From the NCBI GenBank assembly GCA_003994795.1, contig AP018269.1:2607346-2671345 (forward strand): DNA of 64,000 nt, in the 5' to 3' direction. The translations under genes were made by a program, and so were the position numbers. Each line of letters begins with the position of its first letter. Within the stretch, counting starts at the first letter, position 1. Shown piece after piece: positions 46,567 to 55,937 of the stretch. Source of the DNA: Cylindrospermum sp. NIES-4074. GTDB taxonomy: Bacteria > Cyanobacteriota > Cyanobacteriia > Cyanobacteriales > Nostocaceae. The notes beneath the pieces are model-generated. The model had not been told where the DNA came from and did not search any database. It was given only the letters and a program-made list of their open reading frames with translations.

Positions 46567-46797
46567 ATGAATCGGACAATTTGTGTGGGATTGATGGCCT
46601 TACAAGTTTATCTGTACAATTCCGGTGTAGATTTTGCTAGTAGTAGTGATGTGCCTCTATTCCAGCAGATATTTCCCATTACTACTACTTATATAACTGC
46701 TAGCATAAATGCTCAGTCGCACAGAGTACCAGGGAAAGTATCAGCCAGAGACGAACAATCAGGAGATTGTCTGCGTACAGGAACTTGTCAAGATTAA
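46567..46797 (+). CDS. Small hypothetical, possibly secreted protein
   Basis: A 76-residue frame. The N-terminal MNRTICVGLMALQVYLYNSG is weakly hydrophobic, and the C-terminus has two cysteines (GDCLRTGTCQD). I do not recognise a family. The isolated position and the lack of a clear ribosome-binding site make it doubtful. Confidence 0.35.
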   Translation: MNRTICVGLMALQVYLYNSGVDFASSSDVPLFQQIFPITTTYITASINAQSHRVPGKVSARDEQSGDCLRTGTCQD

Positions 46798-47771
46798 TAA
46801 CAAATTATTTTTATTTATTATTTTATTAGCACTCAGTCTAACTGAATATTGAATTTATATTTTCTGAAAAAACCTTACTTCAATAAAGTTCCTTAAATAA
46901 GAATATTCGCTAGTTATAAGATAATACCCTTGTGTTAAGCCTTTTTGCAGTAACTATTTTGACGATCAATACAGTTGTTACATAAATATTGAGTTTTTAT
47001 CTTTATTTTATGGCTGTTATAAGAAAAATGAATTTTAGGAAAATGGAACCACAGATAAACACAGATAAACACAGATAAAAATCGAGACCGGAGTTAGGTC
47101 AATACGGTTCGGATAAGATCCCCCCGCCTGCGGCGACCCCCTTAAAAAGGGGGTAAAGGAGGAAAATAGCCCTTCTTTTTAAGGGAAGCATAAATTCTTG
47201 AATATTGCTGATAGCTTGAAGCTACAAGCTGAATGCTTACCAGGTTAAACAGAACTAACTATAAATACCAAAGATGCTTTTTTTATAGGTATTAGGCAGT
47301 TGGACGTTTTGGATTGATTAGCTATTATCTCAACTTTATTTGATGCAGGGTTGAGGTTTTGATGAGGGGTACGGAAATTATTCAATATTCAGGAACACAA
47401 TAAAATTGTACTCAACGGTACTTTTTTGATTTGGGGATATTTTTACAATTTATGGGGGAATAGATTTTTTTGGGTCAGGGGTTTTGGCAATTCTGACTGG
47501 AAAATCAAGCAGAAGGCATAAGTTAGTAAAAATATTTTATCTTGTATTGTGCAAGTAGTTTATGAGTGTTTTACTTGTAAGAGTGTTTCTGCTGCGTAAC
47601 TTTTAAATTGTAGCATTCTGCTGTAGTACAAATATATGCAAAACTATCCGGAGTGCTGCTAATTTAGGTTGTAATGTGAGTAAGATGTACTACAGTCAAG
47701 TATTAATTCGCAAAAGTAAATATATTTATTGCGTTTTTGTCATCCCTATTCCTGAGTGAATTCGATTAGTT
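46798..47771. other. Long AT-rich intergenic region before the ATPase-STAND pair
   Basis: It holds a triplicated ACACAGATAA text (47049-47079) and a perfect hairpin ACCCCCTT-AAA-AAGGGGGT at 47136-47154 within a CCTGCGGCGACCCCC repeat common in Nostocales. No frame with coding character. Promoter of the downstream pair probably lies between 47500 and 47770. Confidence 0.5.
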
Positions 47772-49109
47772 ATGCTCCTAGATTTAGAAAGATTTTATCA
47801 GGCTTGCAATCCGAGCAGACCACTAATGATAGGAAATGCTGCCGATCGCAGGTACTATATCGATTTTGCCTCGGTGCGGGGGGGCAAAATCATTGAAGCT
47901 TTGCAGCGCACTATCACCCGGATATCGCCGGATGCACCAACCTGTCAGCTTTTTACAGGACACCTCGGTTGTGGTAAGTCCACAGAATTGTTACGTCTCA
48001 AGGCTGAATTAGAAGAACAGCAATTTCAGGTAGTTTATTTCGAGTCCACCCGTGTGCTAGAAATGGCGGATGTGGATGTAACCGATATTTTGTTGGCGAT
48101 CGCAGGTCAGGTGAGTGAAAACCTCGAAGCAATGCAGATCCGCCTCAAACCTAGCTACTTTACCAGATTATTTACTGAGGTTGTGGATTTTCTGCAAACC
48201 CCGATTGAACTGGGGGTAGAAGCTGAGTTATCTGTGGGAATTGCCAAAATTACCGCTAAAACTAAAGAAAGCCCACAATTACGGCGGCGGTTACGGGATT
48301 ACTTAGAACCGCGCACAGAAAATATCTTACAGTCCATTAATCAAGAACTGCTACAACCTGCAAACGCCGTTCTCAAGTCCAAAGGTAAAAAAGGACTGGT
48401 GGTAATTGTCGATAACCTAGACAGAGTAGCAATTCGTCCTTTACCATCGGGGCGATCGCTACCTGAATATTTGTTCATCGAACGGGGCGAACAATTACGC
48501 AAGCTTAATTGTCATGTTGTTTACACAATTCCCCTGGCCATCACTTTTTCCAACGATAGCGCCGAACTCCAGCATCGCTTGGGGGGTGGGGTAGCACCAA
48601 AAGTATTACCCATGATACCTGTGCGATCGCGTACTGGGGAGATTTTTCCCGAAGGACTGGAACTAATGCGGCAAATGGTGCTAGCTAGAGCCTTCCCTGA
48701 CATTTTGGTAGGCGATCGGTTAGGCTTAATAACAGAGGTGTTTGATAGCCTGGAAACCTTAGATCGGTTGTGCCTAATTAGTGGTGGTCATGTCCGCGAC
48801 TTACTAGGACTGCTGTTTGACTGTCTGCGCGATCAAGATCCACCATTCGACCGAGATTGTGTAGAATTGGTCATCCAAAGACAGCGAGATTACCGAGCCA
48901 AAGCGATCGACCCCCATGAGTGGGATTTAATCTTTCAGGTGGTGCAAAAACAACGAGTTGGCGGTGAAATCGAGTACCACACCTTGTTGCGGAGTTTGTT
49001 TGTGTTTGAATATCGCGATCGTCGGGGCGCTTGGTTTGCCGTCAACCCAGTATTAGCCGAAACGCAAAAATTTAAATCATGGTTGAACGACACCCACAAG
49101 CAGATATAA
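47772..49109 (+). CDS. P-loop ATPase, first gene of the ATPase-STAND pair
   Basis: A 445-residue AAA-like ATPase: Walker A GHLGCGKST (about residues 63-71), Walker B LVVIVDNLDRV (about 209-219), and a helical C-terminal half with a winged-helix-like tail. The start RFYQACNPSRPL and RRYYIDFASVRG recur in cyanobacterial ATPases of this kind. No effector domain is obvious. It overlaps the next gene by 31 bases, so the two are obligately linked. It may be an activator or switch for the downstream STAND protein. Confidence 0.75.
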   Translation: MLLDLERFYQACNPSRPLMIGNAADRRYYIDFASVRGGKIIEALQRTITRISPDAPTCQLFTGHLGCGKSTELLRLKAELEEQQFQVVYFESTRVLEMADVDVTDILLAIAGQVSENLEAMQIRLKPSYFTRLFTEVVDFLQTPIELGVEAELSVGIAKITAKTKESPQLRRRLRDYLEPRTENILQSINQELLQPANAVLKSKGKKGLVVIVDNLDRVAIRPLPSGRSLPEYLFIERGEQLRKLNCHVVYTIPLAITFSNDSAELQHRLGGGVAPKVLPMIPVRSRTGEIFPEGLELMRQMVLARAFPDILVGDRLGLITEVFDSLETLDRLCLISGGHVRDLLGLLFDCLRDQDPPFDRDCVELVIQRQRDYRAKAIDPHEWDLIFQVVQKQRVGGEIEYHTLLRSLFVFEYRDRRGAWFAVNPVLAETQKFKSWLNDTHKQI

Positions 49110-52100
49110 AAGCAGCTAACGATCGCGCTTTGCGGAGTTTGGGAAGGGCGATTACCCTTTCCAAAGGTCAATTCTCGGTGGTTGTGGTGTGCTGTAACTA
49201 TGGAGTTTTGCAGGAATTAATGCTGCAACAACTCACAGAAAGTTATTTGGCAAATTACCAAATTCAAAAGGTAGTTTTGCCCCACAACACCAGAAGTCTT
49301 TATACAACTATCCATTTTCAACTCACAGTTCGTCAGCCTTCAGCATTGATGATTTTGGGTCTAGAGTCAGTAGATGGACTCGAAGACGTACTAACTTCTA
49401 TTAATCACATTCGCGACGAATTTCGCAAACGCCACACCTTTCCAATGGTCTTGTGGATGAATGAGGAAGTGTTGCAAAAGCTAGTACGTTTTGCACCAGA
49501 TTTTGCAAGCTGGGCAGCAACACCGATTCGGTTTGAAATGACCTCTCCAGATTTATTGCAATTTTTGCAACAGCAAACTGACTCGTTATTCGCCACAATT
49601 TTACATAGTGATAATACCCAAGAAAATCAAATTAAAAACCATAATTCTACTCTAGAGCAAATGTGGCAACGTAGCCATGAACTTCATTTCGCTATTAAAG
49701 AGTTAGAAAGACGGGGCATCGATTTAGAACCAGAATTAAATGCCAGTTTGCAATTTGTATTTGGTCTAGATGATTATGTTAGTGCCAAGATAAATTCAGC
49801 ATTAACGCATTTTCTCCAAAGTTGGCAATTTTGGCAACAGGAAGCGAAAAAAGGAGCTAAAGGGCAGATTTCTTGGGTAGAGAGACAGAAAGGTATTGTT
49901 ATAGATTGGGATAACTCTGCACAATTCCCTATTTCTAAAGCCCCATCTCCTCATCTATTAAGGCAGGGAGTTTTACTATTTTATATTGGATTATGTTACA
50001 GCCGTCTTGCTGAACAAAATCAAACAGAAAACCGCCGCCATTGGTATAACGCCAAATATTATTTTCAACAATGTTTAAATGTTTTTCATGTTGCTAAACG
50101 TGCAGATTTAGTGGCTAAATTTATTGGTCAACTTGCTGAAGTTTTGCAACATCTCCAAGAATGGTCAGAATTACAAACCATTGCTCAAGAGTCTTTGGAT
50201 TTGCATCAAAATTACGGTAGTCAAATTCAACTAGCTTGTGATTATGGTTTTTTAGCTCAGGTAGCAGTGCAGCAATTACGCTGGGTGCAGGCAAGCATTT
50301 TAGCTCATGTGGCACTGTTGAAATTAGGGGAAGCGCAAAAAAATGGTGAACAGCATTCTGGTTTATTTCCCTTGCTGCTAGCACAAACTTATTATTTAAT
50401 TTTAGCGAAAGCACAGCGCAATATTGGTGAGCATAAAGTCGCTAGTGAATATTTGGAAAAAGCCACTCAAGAACTATCGATATCTTTAGAAGAAAGTGAG
50501 CACCAATATGATGCCCATCGTTATATTCGCTTATTGCGGAATTTGCGATCGCTTTATTTTGAAGCAGGTCTATATCTAGAAGCCTATATTATCCGCCAGA
50601 AACGGCGTTCTGTTGAGCAACAGTACGGCTTTCGAGCTTTCATCGGGGCGGGACGCCTCCAACCCCAAAGACACGCCACCAACCCCGCTTTAATGTCTGC
50701 AACGGGAAACAGCACCGTAGCTTTAGAAATTGCCGCCTCTGGTCGGGAAGGTGATATTAATAACTTAATTGGTAGAATTAGCCGCGCTGATCAAAAGCTG
50801 ACAGTAATTCATGGTCAATCAGGTGTGGGTAAGAGTTCTACCGTGAATGCAGGCTTAGTTCCCGCCCTGCAAAATCGGGCAGTTGGCGATCAAATTGCCG
50901 TGCCTGTAGTGTTACAAATATATACGGATTGGGTGCGGGAATTAGGGAAGTCTTTAACAGAGGCACTCTCTCACATCATGGGAGCCACAGAACCAGAAAT
51001 CCTCCCCCATCCGGCTACATTGACCAGCATCGCCGAAATTTTGCAACAATTACGGGAAAATGCAGATAACCATTTAATTACAGTTTTAATTTTTGACCAG
51101 TTTGAAGAATATTTCTTTGGTCATACAGACCGAAACGAAAAGCAAGAATTTGATAGATTTATTAGCGATTGCCTAAATATCTCTTTTGTCAAAGTTGTCC
51201 TATCTTTGCGAGAAGATTATTTACACCGATTATTAGAATTTAAACATCTTTCAGCATTGGAAGCCATAAATAATAATATTCTCGACAAAAATATTCGCTA
51301 CCAGTTAAATAATTTTTCCCCAGAATATGCCAGAGCAATTATTCAAAAATTAACTGAGCGATCGCAATTTAATTTAGAACCTGCTTTGATTGATGCCTTA
51401 GTCGAAGATTTATCAGCAGAATTGGGAGAAGTCCGCCCCATTGAATTACAAGTCGTGGGAGCTACACTGCAAGACGAACGCATTACTAGGCTAGAGCAAT
51501 ATCAGCCTTATCGACCAAATAAACTCATTGAACGTTATATTAAGGAACTGATTAAAGATTGCGGTCAGGAAAATGAAAGAGCAGCTTTACTCGTTTTATA
51601 TTTATTAACAGATGAAAGCAACAAACGACCATTTAAAACTCGTGCTGAGTTAGCTGCTGAGTTAGCAGAATTAGAAGATGCTGCCAAATTAGAGTTAGTC
51701 TTAGATATTTTAGTGCGTTCCGGTTTAGTGGTAGTATTTCCCGATGTTCCCGAACGCTATCAACTAATTCATGATTATTTAGTAGACTTGATTCGCTACC
51801 TGCAACAACAGGAATCAAGCTTACAAGCACAACTTGACCAGTTACGCCATAAAGTAGACCAAAGTCAAGCAGAAATAGAGCGCCTCACCAGCGAACTTAA
51901 GCAAAAAAAGCAGCAAGCCAAACTGGTGGAGACTCACCCCCAACAAGGATTAGATTTAGTTACAGAATTACGAGAACTACGCAAGCGCGAAGAACTAAGT
52001 CAGTTAGAAATTGAACACCTGCGAGCAGAACTCAAAGAAAAAGAATTAACCACTCAATTAGCAGAAAGTCAAGAAAAACAACGGTTAAGTGAAGTTCGTT

Positions 52101-54184
52101 TAAATCGTTCCCTAAAAATTGCCTTGGGTGCTTCCGCTTTTGCCATATTCGGCTTAACTATTTCCATTGTCACAGCAGTAGATAGCGAAATTAAAACCCT
52201 CAGTGCATCTAGTGAAGCGCTGTTTGCTTCCGAAAAAGGTATCGATGCTTTAAAGGAAGGTTTAAAGGCGGGGCGAAAATTACAAAAGAATATTTGGGTA
52301 GATGCCTATACGCGGCAATTGGTGCTAACGTCTCTATACCAGGCAGTTTACGGGGTGAAAGAGCGCAACCGTTTGGAGGGGCATTCATCTGGAGTTAATA
52401 ACGCCACATTTAGTCCAGATGGTTCTTTGATTGCCTCAGCTAGCGCAGATACAACGATTAAACTTTGGCGTGCTGATGGTAGCTTATTCAAAACCTTGCC
52501 TGGGCAGGAATATGTGGTGAATAGCGTCAGTTTTAGCCCTGATGGTCAGATAATTGCTTCTGCCAGTCAAGATAAAACGGTGAAACTCTGGAGTCGGGAA
52601 GGGCAATTACTTAATACTTTATCAGGGCATGAAGCTGTGGTAAATGGTGTCTGTTTTAGCCCCGATGGTCAAATCATTGCTTCTGCGAGTACCGACAAGA
52701 CGGTGAAACTCTGGAGTCGGGAAGGTAAGCTGCTTAATACTTTGAAAGGGTTTGGTAAGGCGGTATTGGATGTAGCTTGGTCGCCTGATGGTCAAATCAT
52801 TGCTGCCGCTAGTGGTGACAATACAGTCAAATTGTGGAGTCGGGAAGGTAAATTACTGAATACCTTAAAAGGAAATGATGATGCAGTTAAAAGTGTAACT
52901 TGGTCGCCTGATGGTCAAATTATTGCCGCTGCGAGTTTAGATAAGAATATCAAACTGTGGAGTCGGGAAGGTAAGTTTCTGAGAACTTTGTCGGGGCATA
53001 GTGCTGGTGTTACTAGTGTGAGTTTTAGCCATGATGGTCAAACGATCGCATCTGCTAGTACAGATGAGACAATTAAACTCTGGAGTCGGTCTGGTGTGTT
53101 GCTAGGAACTCTCAGGGGACATAACAATTGGGTGAATAGTGTTAGTTTTAGCCCTGACGATCGCACTTTGATTTCAGCTAGTCGCGACAAAACTATTAAA
53201 CTTTGGCGTTGGGATGAGGTTTTACAGCGCAACCCCAGAATTGATAATGATTTGATTACTAGCATTAGTTATAGTCCCGATGGTCGGGTTTTAGCGGTAG
53301 GGAGTCGAGATAAAACCGTGAAAATTTGGAGTCGTGACAGTAAACTGCTTAACACCTTAAGAGGTCATCAGGATCAAGTCTGGGGTATAGCTTGGGCACC
53401 TGATGGTCAAGCGATCGCATCTGCTAGCAAAGATAAAACTGTGAAACTCTGGAGTCGTAACGGTAAATTGCTGAAAACCTTATCAGGTCATGATGATGCG
53501 GTGTTGGGTGTAGCTTGGGCACCTGATGGTAATGCGATCGCATCTGCTAGCAAAGATAAAACCGTGAAACTCTGGAGTCGTGACGGTAAATTGCTCAATG
53601 TCTTCAAGGGACATGCTAACGCTGTGAATTGGGTCAGCTTCAGTCCTGATGGCAAGTTTCTGGCATCAGCTAGTGATGATACAACAGTGAAAGTCTGGGG
53701 ACGAGATGGTAAATTTCTATACGATTTAACAGGTCATGAGCGCCGGGTAAATGGTGTAGCTTGGTCGCCTGATAGTCAAAACATAGCATCAGCCAGTATT
53801 GATAGTACAGTGAAACTCTGGAGTCGGGACGGTCGTTTTTTGACTACCCTCACTGGGGATGGTGATGGTTTTATCAGTGTGAGTTTTAGTCCTGATGGTA
53901 AAACTCTCGCTGCTACCAGCGATGATAAAATCAAGCTGTGGAGCCGAGAAGGGACTTTGCTGATTGCTTTAAAAGGCGATAAAGATAATTTAACCAGCGT
54001 CAGTTTTAGTCCTGATGGTAAGACCTTGGCTGCCGGAAGCGGCAACGGTACTGTAATTCTACGTAATTTAGCTGATACAAAGTTAAATAGTTTACTAGCT
54101 AGAAGTTGCGATTTACTACAAGATTATCTATTGCATAATCCCAAAGTGGCAAAAGGCGATCGCTCATTGTGCGATCGTAAATAA
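49079..54184 (+). CDS. Degenerate ATPase - TPR - nSTAND1 - TM - 14xWD40 protein
   Basis: A 1701-residue protein. Residues about 1-190 resemble an ATPase whose P-loop is lost (VVVVCCNYGVLQE) although a Walker-B-like LMILGLES remains. A TPR-like helical region follows (about 270-540), then an nSTAND1 NTPase with Walker A GQSGVGKSS (about 580) and Walker B LIFDQFEEYFF (about 673). Next come coiled coils (about 915-1010), one membrane helix (about 1014-1036), and 14 WD40 repeats of 41 residues (about 1100-1680, SPDG...IASAS..KTVKLWSR). Fourteen fits two seven-blade propellers. The very similar repeats suggest recent expansion. The role is unknown; STAND proteins are ligand-triggered switches. Confidence 0.85.
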   Translation: MVERHPQADIKAANDRALRSLGRAITLSKGQFSVVVVCCNYGVLQELMLQQLTESYLANYQIQKVVLPHNTRSLYTTIHFQLTVRQPSALMILGLESVDGLEDVLTSINHIRDEFRKRHTFPMVLWMNEEVLQKLVRFAPDFASWAATPIRFEMTSPDLLQFLQQQTDSLFATILHSDNTQENQIKNHNSTLEQMWQRSHELHFAIKELERRGIDLEPELNASLQFVFGLDDYVSAKINSALTHFLQSWQFWQQEAKKGAKGQISWVERQKGIVIDWDNSAQFPISKAPSPHLLRQGVLLFYIGLCYSRLAEQNQTENRRHWYNAKYYFQQCLNVFHVAKRADLVAKFIGQLAEVLQHLQEWSELQTIAQESLDLHQNYGSQIQLACDYGFLAQVAVQQLRWVQASILAHVALLKLGEAQKNGEQHSGLFPLLLAQTYYLILAKAQRNIGEHKVASEYLEKATQELSISLEESEHQYDAHRYIRLLRNLRSLYFEAGLYLEAYIIRQKRRSVEQQYGFRAFIGAGRLQPQRHATNPALMSATGNSTVALEIAASGREGDINNLIGRISRADQKLTVIHGQSGVGKSSTVNAGLVPALQNRAVGDQIAVPVVLQIYTDWVRELGKSLTEALSHIMGATEPEILPHPATLTSIAEILQQLRENADNHLITVLIFDQFEEYFFGHTDRNEKQEFDRFISDCLNISFVKVVLSLREDYLHRLLEFKHLSALEAINNNILDKNIRYQLNNFSPEYARAIIQKLTERSQFNLEPALIDALVEDLSAELGEVRPIELQVVGATLQDERITRLEQYQPYRPNKLIERYIKELIKDCGQENERAALLVLYLLTDESNKRPFKTRAELAAELAELEDAAKLELVLDILVRSGLVVVFPDVPERYQLIHDYLVDLIRYLQQQESSLQAQLDQLRHKVDQSQAEIERLTSELKQKKQQAKLVETHPQQGLDLVTELRELRKREELSQLEIEHLRAELKEKELTTQLAESQEKQRLSEVRLNRSLKIALGASAFAIFGLTISIVTAVDSEIKTLSASSEALFASEKGIDALKEGLKAGRKLQKNIWVDAYTRQLVLTSLYQAVYGVKERNRLEGHSSGVNNATFSPDGSLIASASADTTIKLWRADGSLFKTLPGQEYVVNSVSFSPDGQIIASASQDKTVKLWSREGQLLNTLSGHEAVVNGVCFSPDGQIIASASTDKTVKLWSREGKLLNTLKGFGKAVLDVAWSPDGQIIAAASGDNTVKLWSREGKLLNTLKGNDDAVKSVTWSPDGQIIAAASLDKNIKLWSREGKFLRTLSGHSAGVTSVSFSHDGQTIASASTDETIKLWSRSGVLLGTLRGHNNWVNSVSFSPDDRTLISASRDKTIKLWRWDEVLQRNPRIDNDLITSISYSPDGRVLAVGSRDKTVKIWSRDSKLLNTLRGHQDQVWGIAWAPDGQAIASASKDKTVKLWSRNGKLLKTLSGHDDAVLGVAWAPDGNAIASASKDKTVKLWSRDGKLLNVFKGHANAVNWVSFSPDGKFLASASDDTTVKVWGRDGKFLYDLTGHERRVNGVAWSPDSQNIASASIDSTVKLWSRDGRFLTTLTGDGDGFISVSFSPDGKTLAATSDDKIKLWSREGTLLIALKGDKDNLTSVSFSPDGKTLAAGSGNGTVILRNLADTKLNSLLARSCDLLQDYLLHNPKVAKGDRSLCDRK

Positions 54185-54295
54185 GATAAAAATTGAACAG
54201 GGTGTAGGGTTGTAGGGTCAATTGGATGGGGATTCAGACCCCATCCAATTACAGTCTACTCAACAAAAAAATGCTGTATTACAGCAACCTTCTCA

Positions 54296-54428
54296 GAACT
54301 CAGCACTCAGCACTCAGAACTTAGCACTCAGAACTCAGAACTCAGCACTCAGCACTCAGCACTCAGCACTCAGCACTCAGCACTCAGCACTCAGCACTCA
54401 GCACTCAGCACTCAGCACTCAGCACTCA
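54296..54428. repeat. Tandem heptamers GCACTCA
   Basis: About 19 copies of GCACTCA, with variants AACTCAG and TAGCACTC at the start, end at 54428. It lies after the WD40 gene. This is the complementary strand of the TGAGTGC units in other arrays. Frames through it are artefacts. Confidence 0.9.
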
Positions 54429-54445
54429 TAAAAGTAACAAAATGT

Positions 54446-54472
54446 AAAAACCCCGCTCAGTTTAGAACGAGG
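54446..54472 (-). terminator. Rho-independent terminator of the 34-residue gene
   Basis: On the minus strand CCTCGTTC and GAGCGGGG pair over eight bases (two G-U pairs) with a short loop, then TTTTT follows. It is 40 bases past the stop of the small gene. Confidence 0.7.
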
Positions 54473-54511
54473 CTATATGAAGTTATATTGCAGAAATTTT
54501 AAGTTCTGTTT

Positions 54512-54616
54512 TTAGAACACGCTCATAATTGTGATGATTCCAGCGCTAGTCAACATGATTAAAGCGCCCATAACTATTGATTGGCTCAAGGCGTTTGGCA
54601 ATTTTGAATCGTTCAT
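54512..54616 (-). CDS. 34-residue single-helix membrane protein
   Basis: Translation MNDSKLPNALSQSIV continues into a hydrophobic helix (MGALIMLTSAGIITIMSVF) and a stop. There is a good size and shape for a small photosynthetic or respiratory subunit, and a terminator follows, which argues for a real gene. I do not recognise the family; it is not PsaM, PsbX or PetM. The start ATG has only a weak ribosome-binding site. Confidence 0.5.
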   Translation of the reverse strand: MNDSKLPNALSQSIVMGALIMLTSAGIITIMSVF

Positions 54617-54875
54617 TTTAGTAAAATACTTGTTTTTTAAAGATACTATTAACGTTATCAGTAACAACATAAATATCTATAAAGGTTGTGTAAAACTTAA
54701 AATTATGTTAAGTTTCTTAGCAAAGTCGATGAGAAACGCTTCACTGAAAGAAATATTACTCAGTAGGTAGAAATACCCGAACTTTGTAATTACCTAATTT
54801 CCGAGCGGGATATGCGTCTTGATAGGGTAAAATAAAGTTTAAGCAAGGTGAAAAATATTTAACTAGAGAATTATC

Positions 54876-55601
54876 ATGACAGTCTCCACGGCATCTAGAA
54901 ACCAAACGGCGAATTTTGACTTAGACGTACTAAATCAGCAATTTGAAACTGCCACCCCAAAGGACATCCTGGCATGGTCTATAGAGAATATCTCCACAGG
55001 ACTGATACAAACCAGCGCCTTTAACGTGGATGACATGATAATTACTCATATTCTTTATAGTGAACTTAAGCACCCAGTCCCTGTTATATTTCTCGATACC
55101 CTGTACCACTTTCCCCAAACCCTAGAACTAGTAGCTAAAACTAAAGAAATCTATAATCTGGATTTGCAGACATACAAAACTCCAGACGTAGACAGCCGCG
55201 AAGCCTTTACAGCTAAATATGGTGAAGCACTTTGGGACAAAGATATTACCCAATTCCACCACATTACAAAAATTGAACCACTATTACGGGGTTTAGACGA
55301 ACTGAATACCATCGCTTGGATCACTGGACGCCGCCGCGACCAAGCTATCACCCGTGCTAATATGCCTGTATTTGAATTGGATAATCTGGGACGGTTGAAA
55401 GTCAATCCCTTAGCTGCCTGGACACGTCAAAAAAGCTGGGTTTACGTAGCTGAACATGGAGTAATTTACAACCCCCTCCATGACCAAGGTTATCCCAGCA
55501 TTGGCGACGAACCCATCACCACCAAAGTCGGACAAGGCGAAGATGAACGCGCCGGACGTTGGCGGGGAATGGGTAAAACTGAATGTGGTATCCACATTTA
55601 G
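54876..55601 (+). CDS. cysH: Phosphoadenylyl-sulfate reductase (thioredoxin)
   Basis: A 241-residue PAPS reductase that reduces PAPS to sulfite in assimilation of sulfate. The PP-loop-like region IQTSAFNVDDMI and FLDTLYHFPQTLE are typical, and the catalytic Cys is in the C-terminal KTECGIHI. The two Cys-Cys pairs that hold the 4Fe-4S cluster of APS reductases are absent, so PAPS rather than APS is the likely substrate. Intact; monocistronic. Confidence 0.93.
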   Translation: MTVSTASRNQTANFDLDVLNQQFETATPKDILAWSIENISTGLIQTSAFNVDDMIITHILYSELKHPVPVIFLDTLYHFPQTLELVAKTKEIYNLDLQTYKTPDVDSREAFTAKYGEALWDKDITQFHHITKIEPLLRGLDELNTIAWITGRRRDQAITRANMPVFELDNLGRLKVNPLAAWTRQKSWVYVAEHGVIYNPLHDQGYPSIGDEPITTKVGQGEDERAGRWRGMGKTECGIHI

Positions 55602-55937
55602 TTATAGCCCTCCCTAATCTACTGAGGTACGAATTTATCTGTGTAGCCTTCGGCAAGCCCCTTCTCTACGAGACGCTCCGCGAACGCGTCTACATCTGTG
55701 TTCATCTGTGGTTAAATAACTTTTCCCGTACCGCACTTACAGCGATTTTCAGGTAAATAGACCACACGGTAGGGGCACAGCATTGCTGTGCCCTGTATCC
55801 TTTTTTAATTTTGCGGAAAGTCTGAGTGGAGGTTTCCTCCGCTCAGAACTTTCCAAGACGAATTTTTAATTGGAGCGAAGCGCCGGTCATTTAGTTATTA
55901 GTATGAATACAAAGGACAACTGACCACTGCCAAAATT
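55602..55937. other. Intergenic repeats and a long hairpin
   Basis: A repeat containing ACGAGACGCTCCGCGAACGC (about 55666-55687) and a 40-base imperfect hairpin at 55815-55854 (GGAAAGTCTGAGTGGAGG / CCTCCGCTCAGAACTTTCC). No coding frame. Confidence 0.6.

Noticed and set aside
54222-54431. 69-residue frame with repeated LSTQHSA
   Set aside because: It translates the GCACTCA heptamer array.
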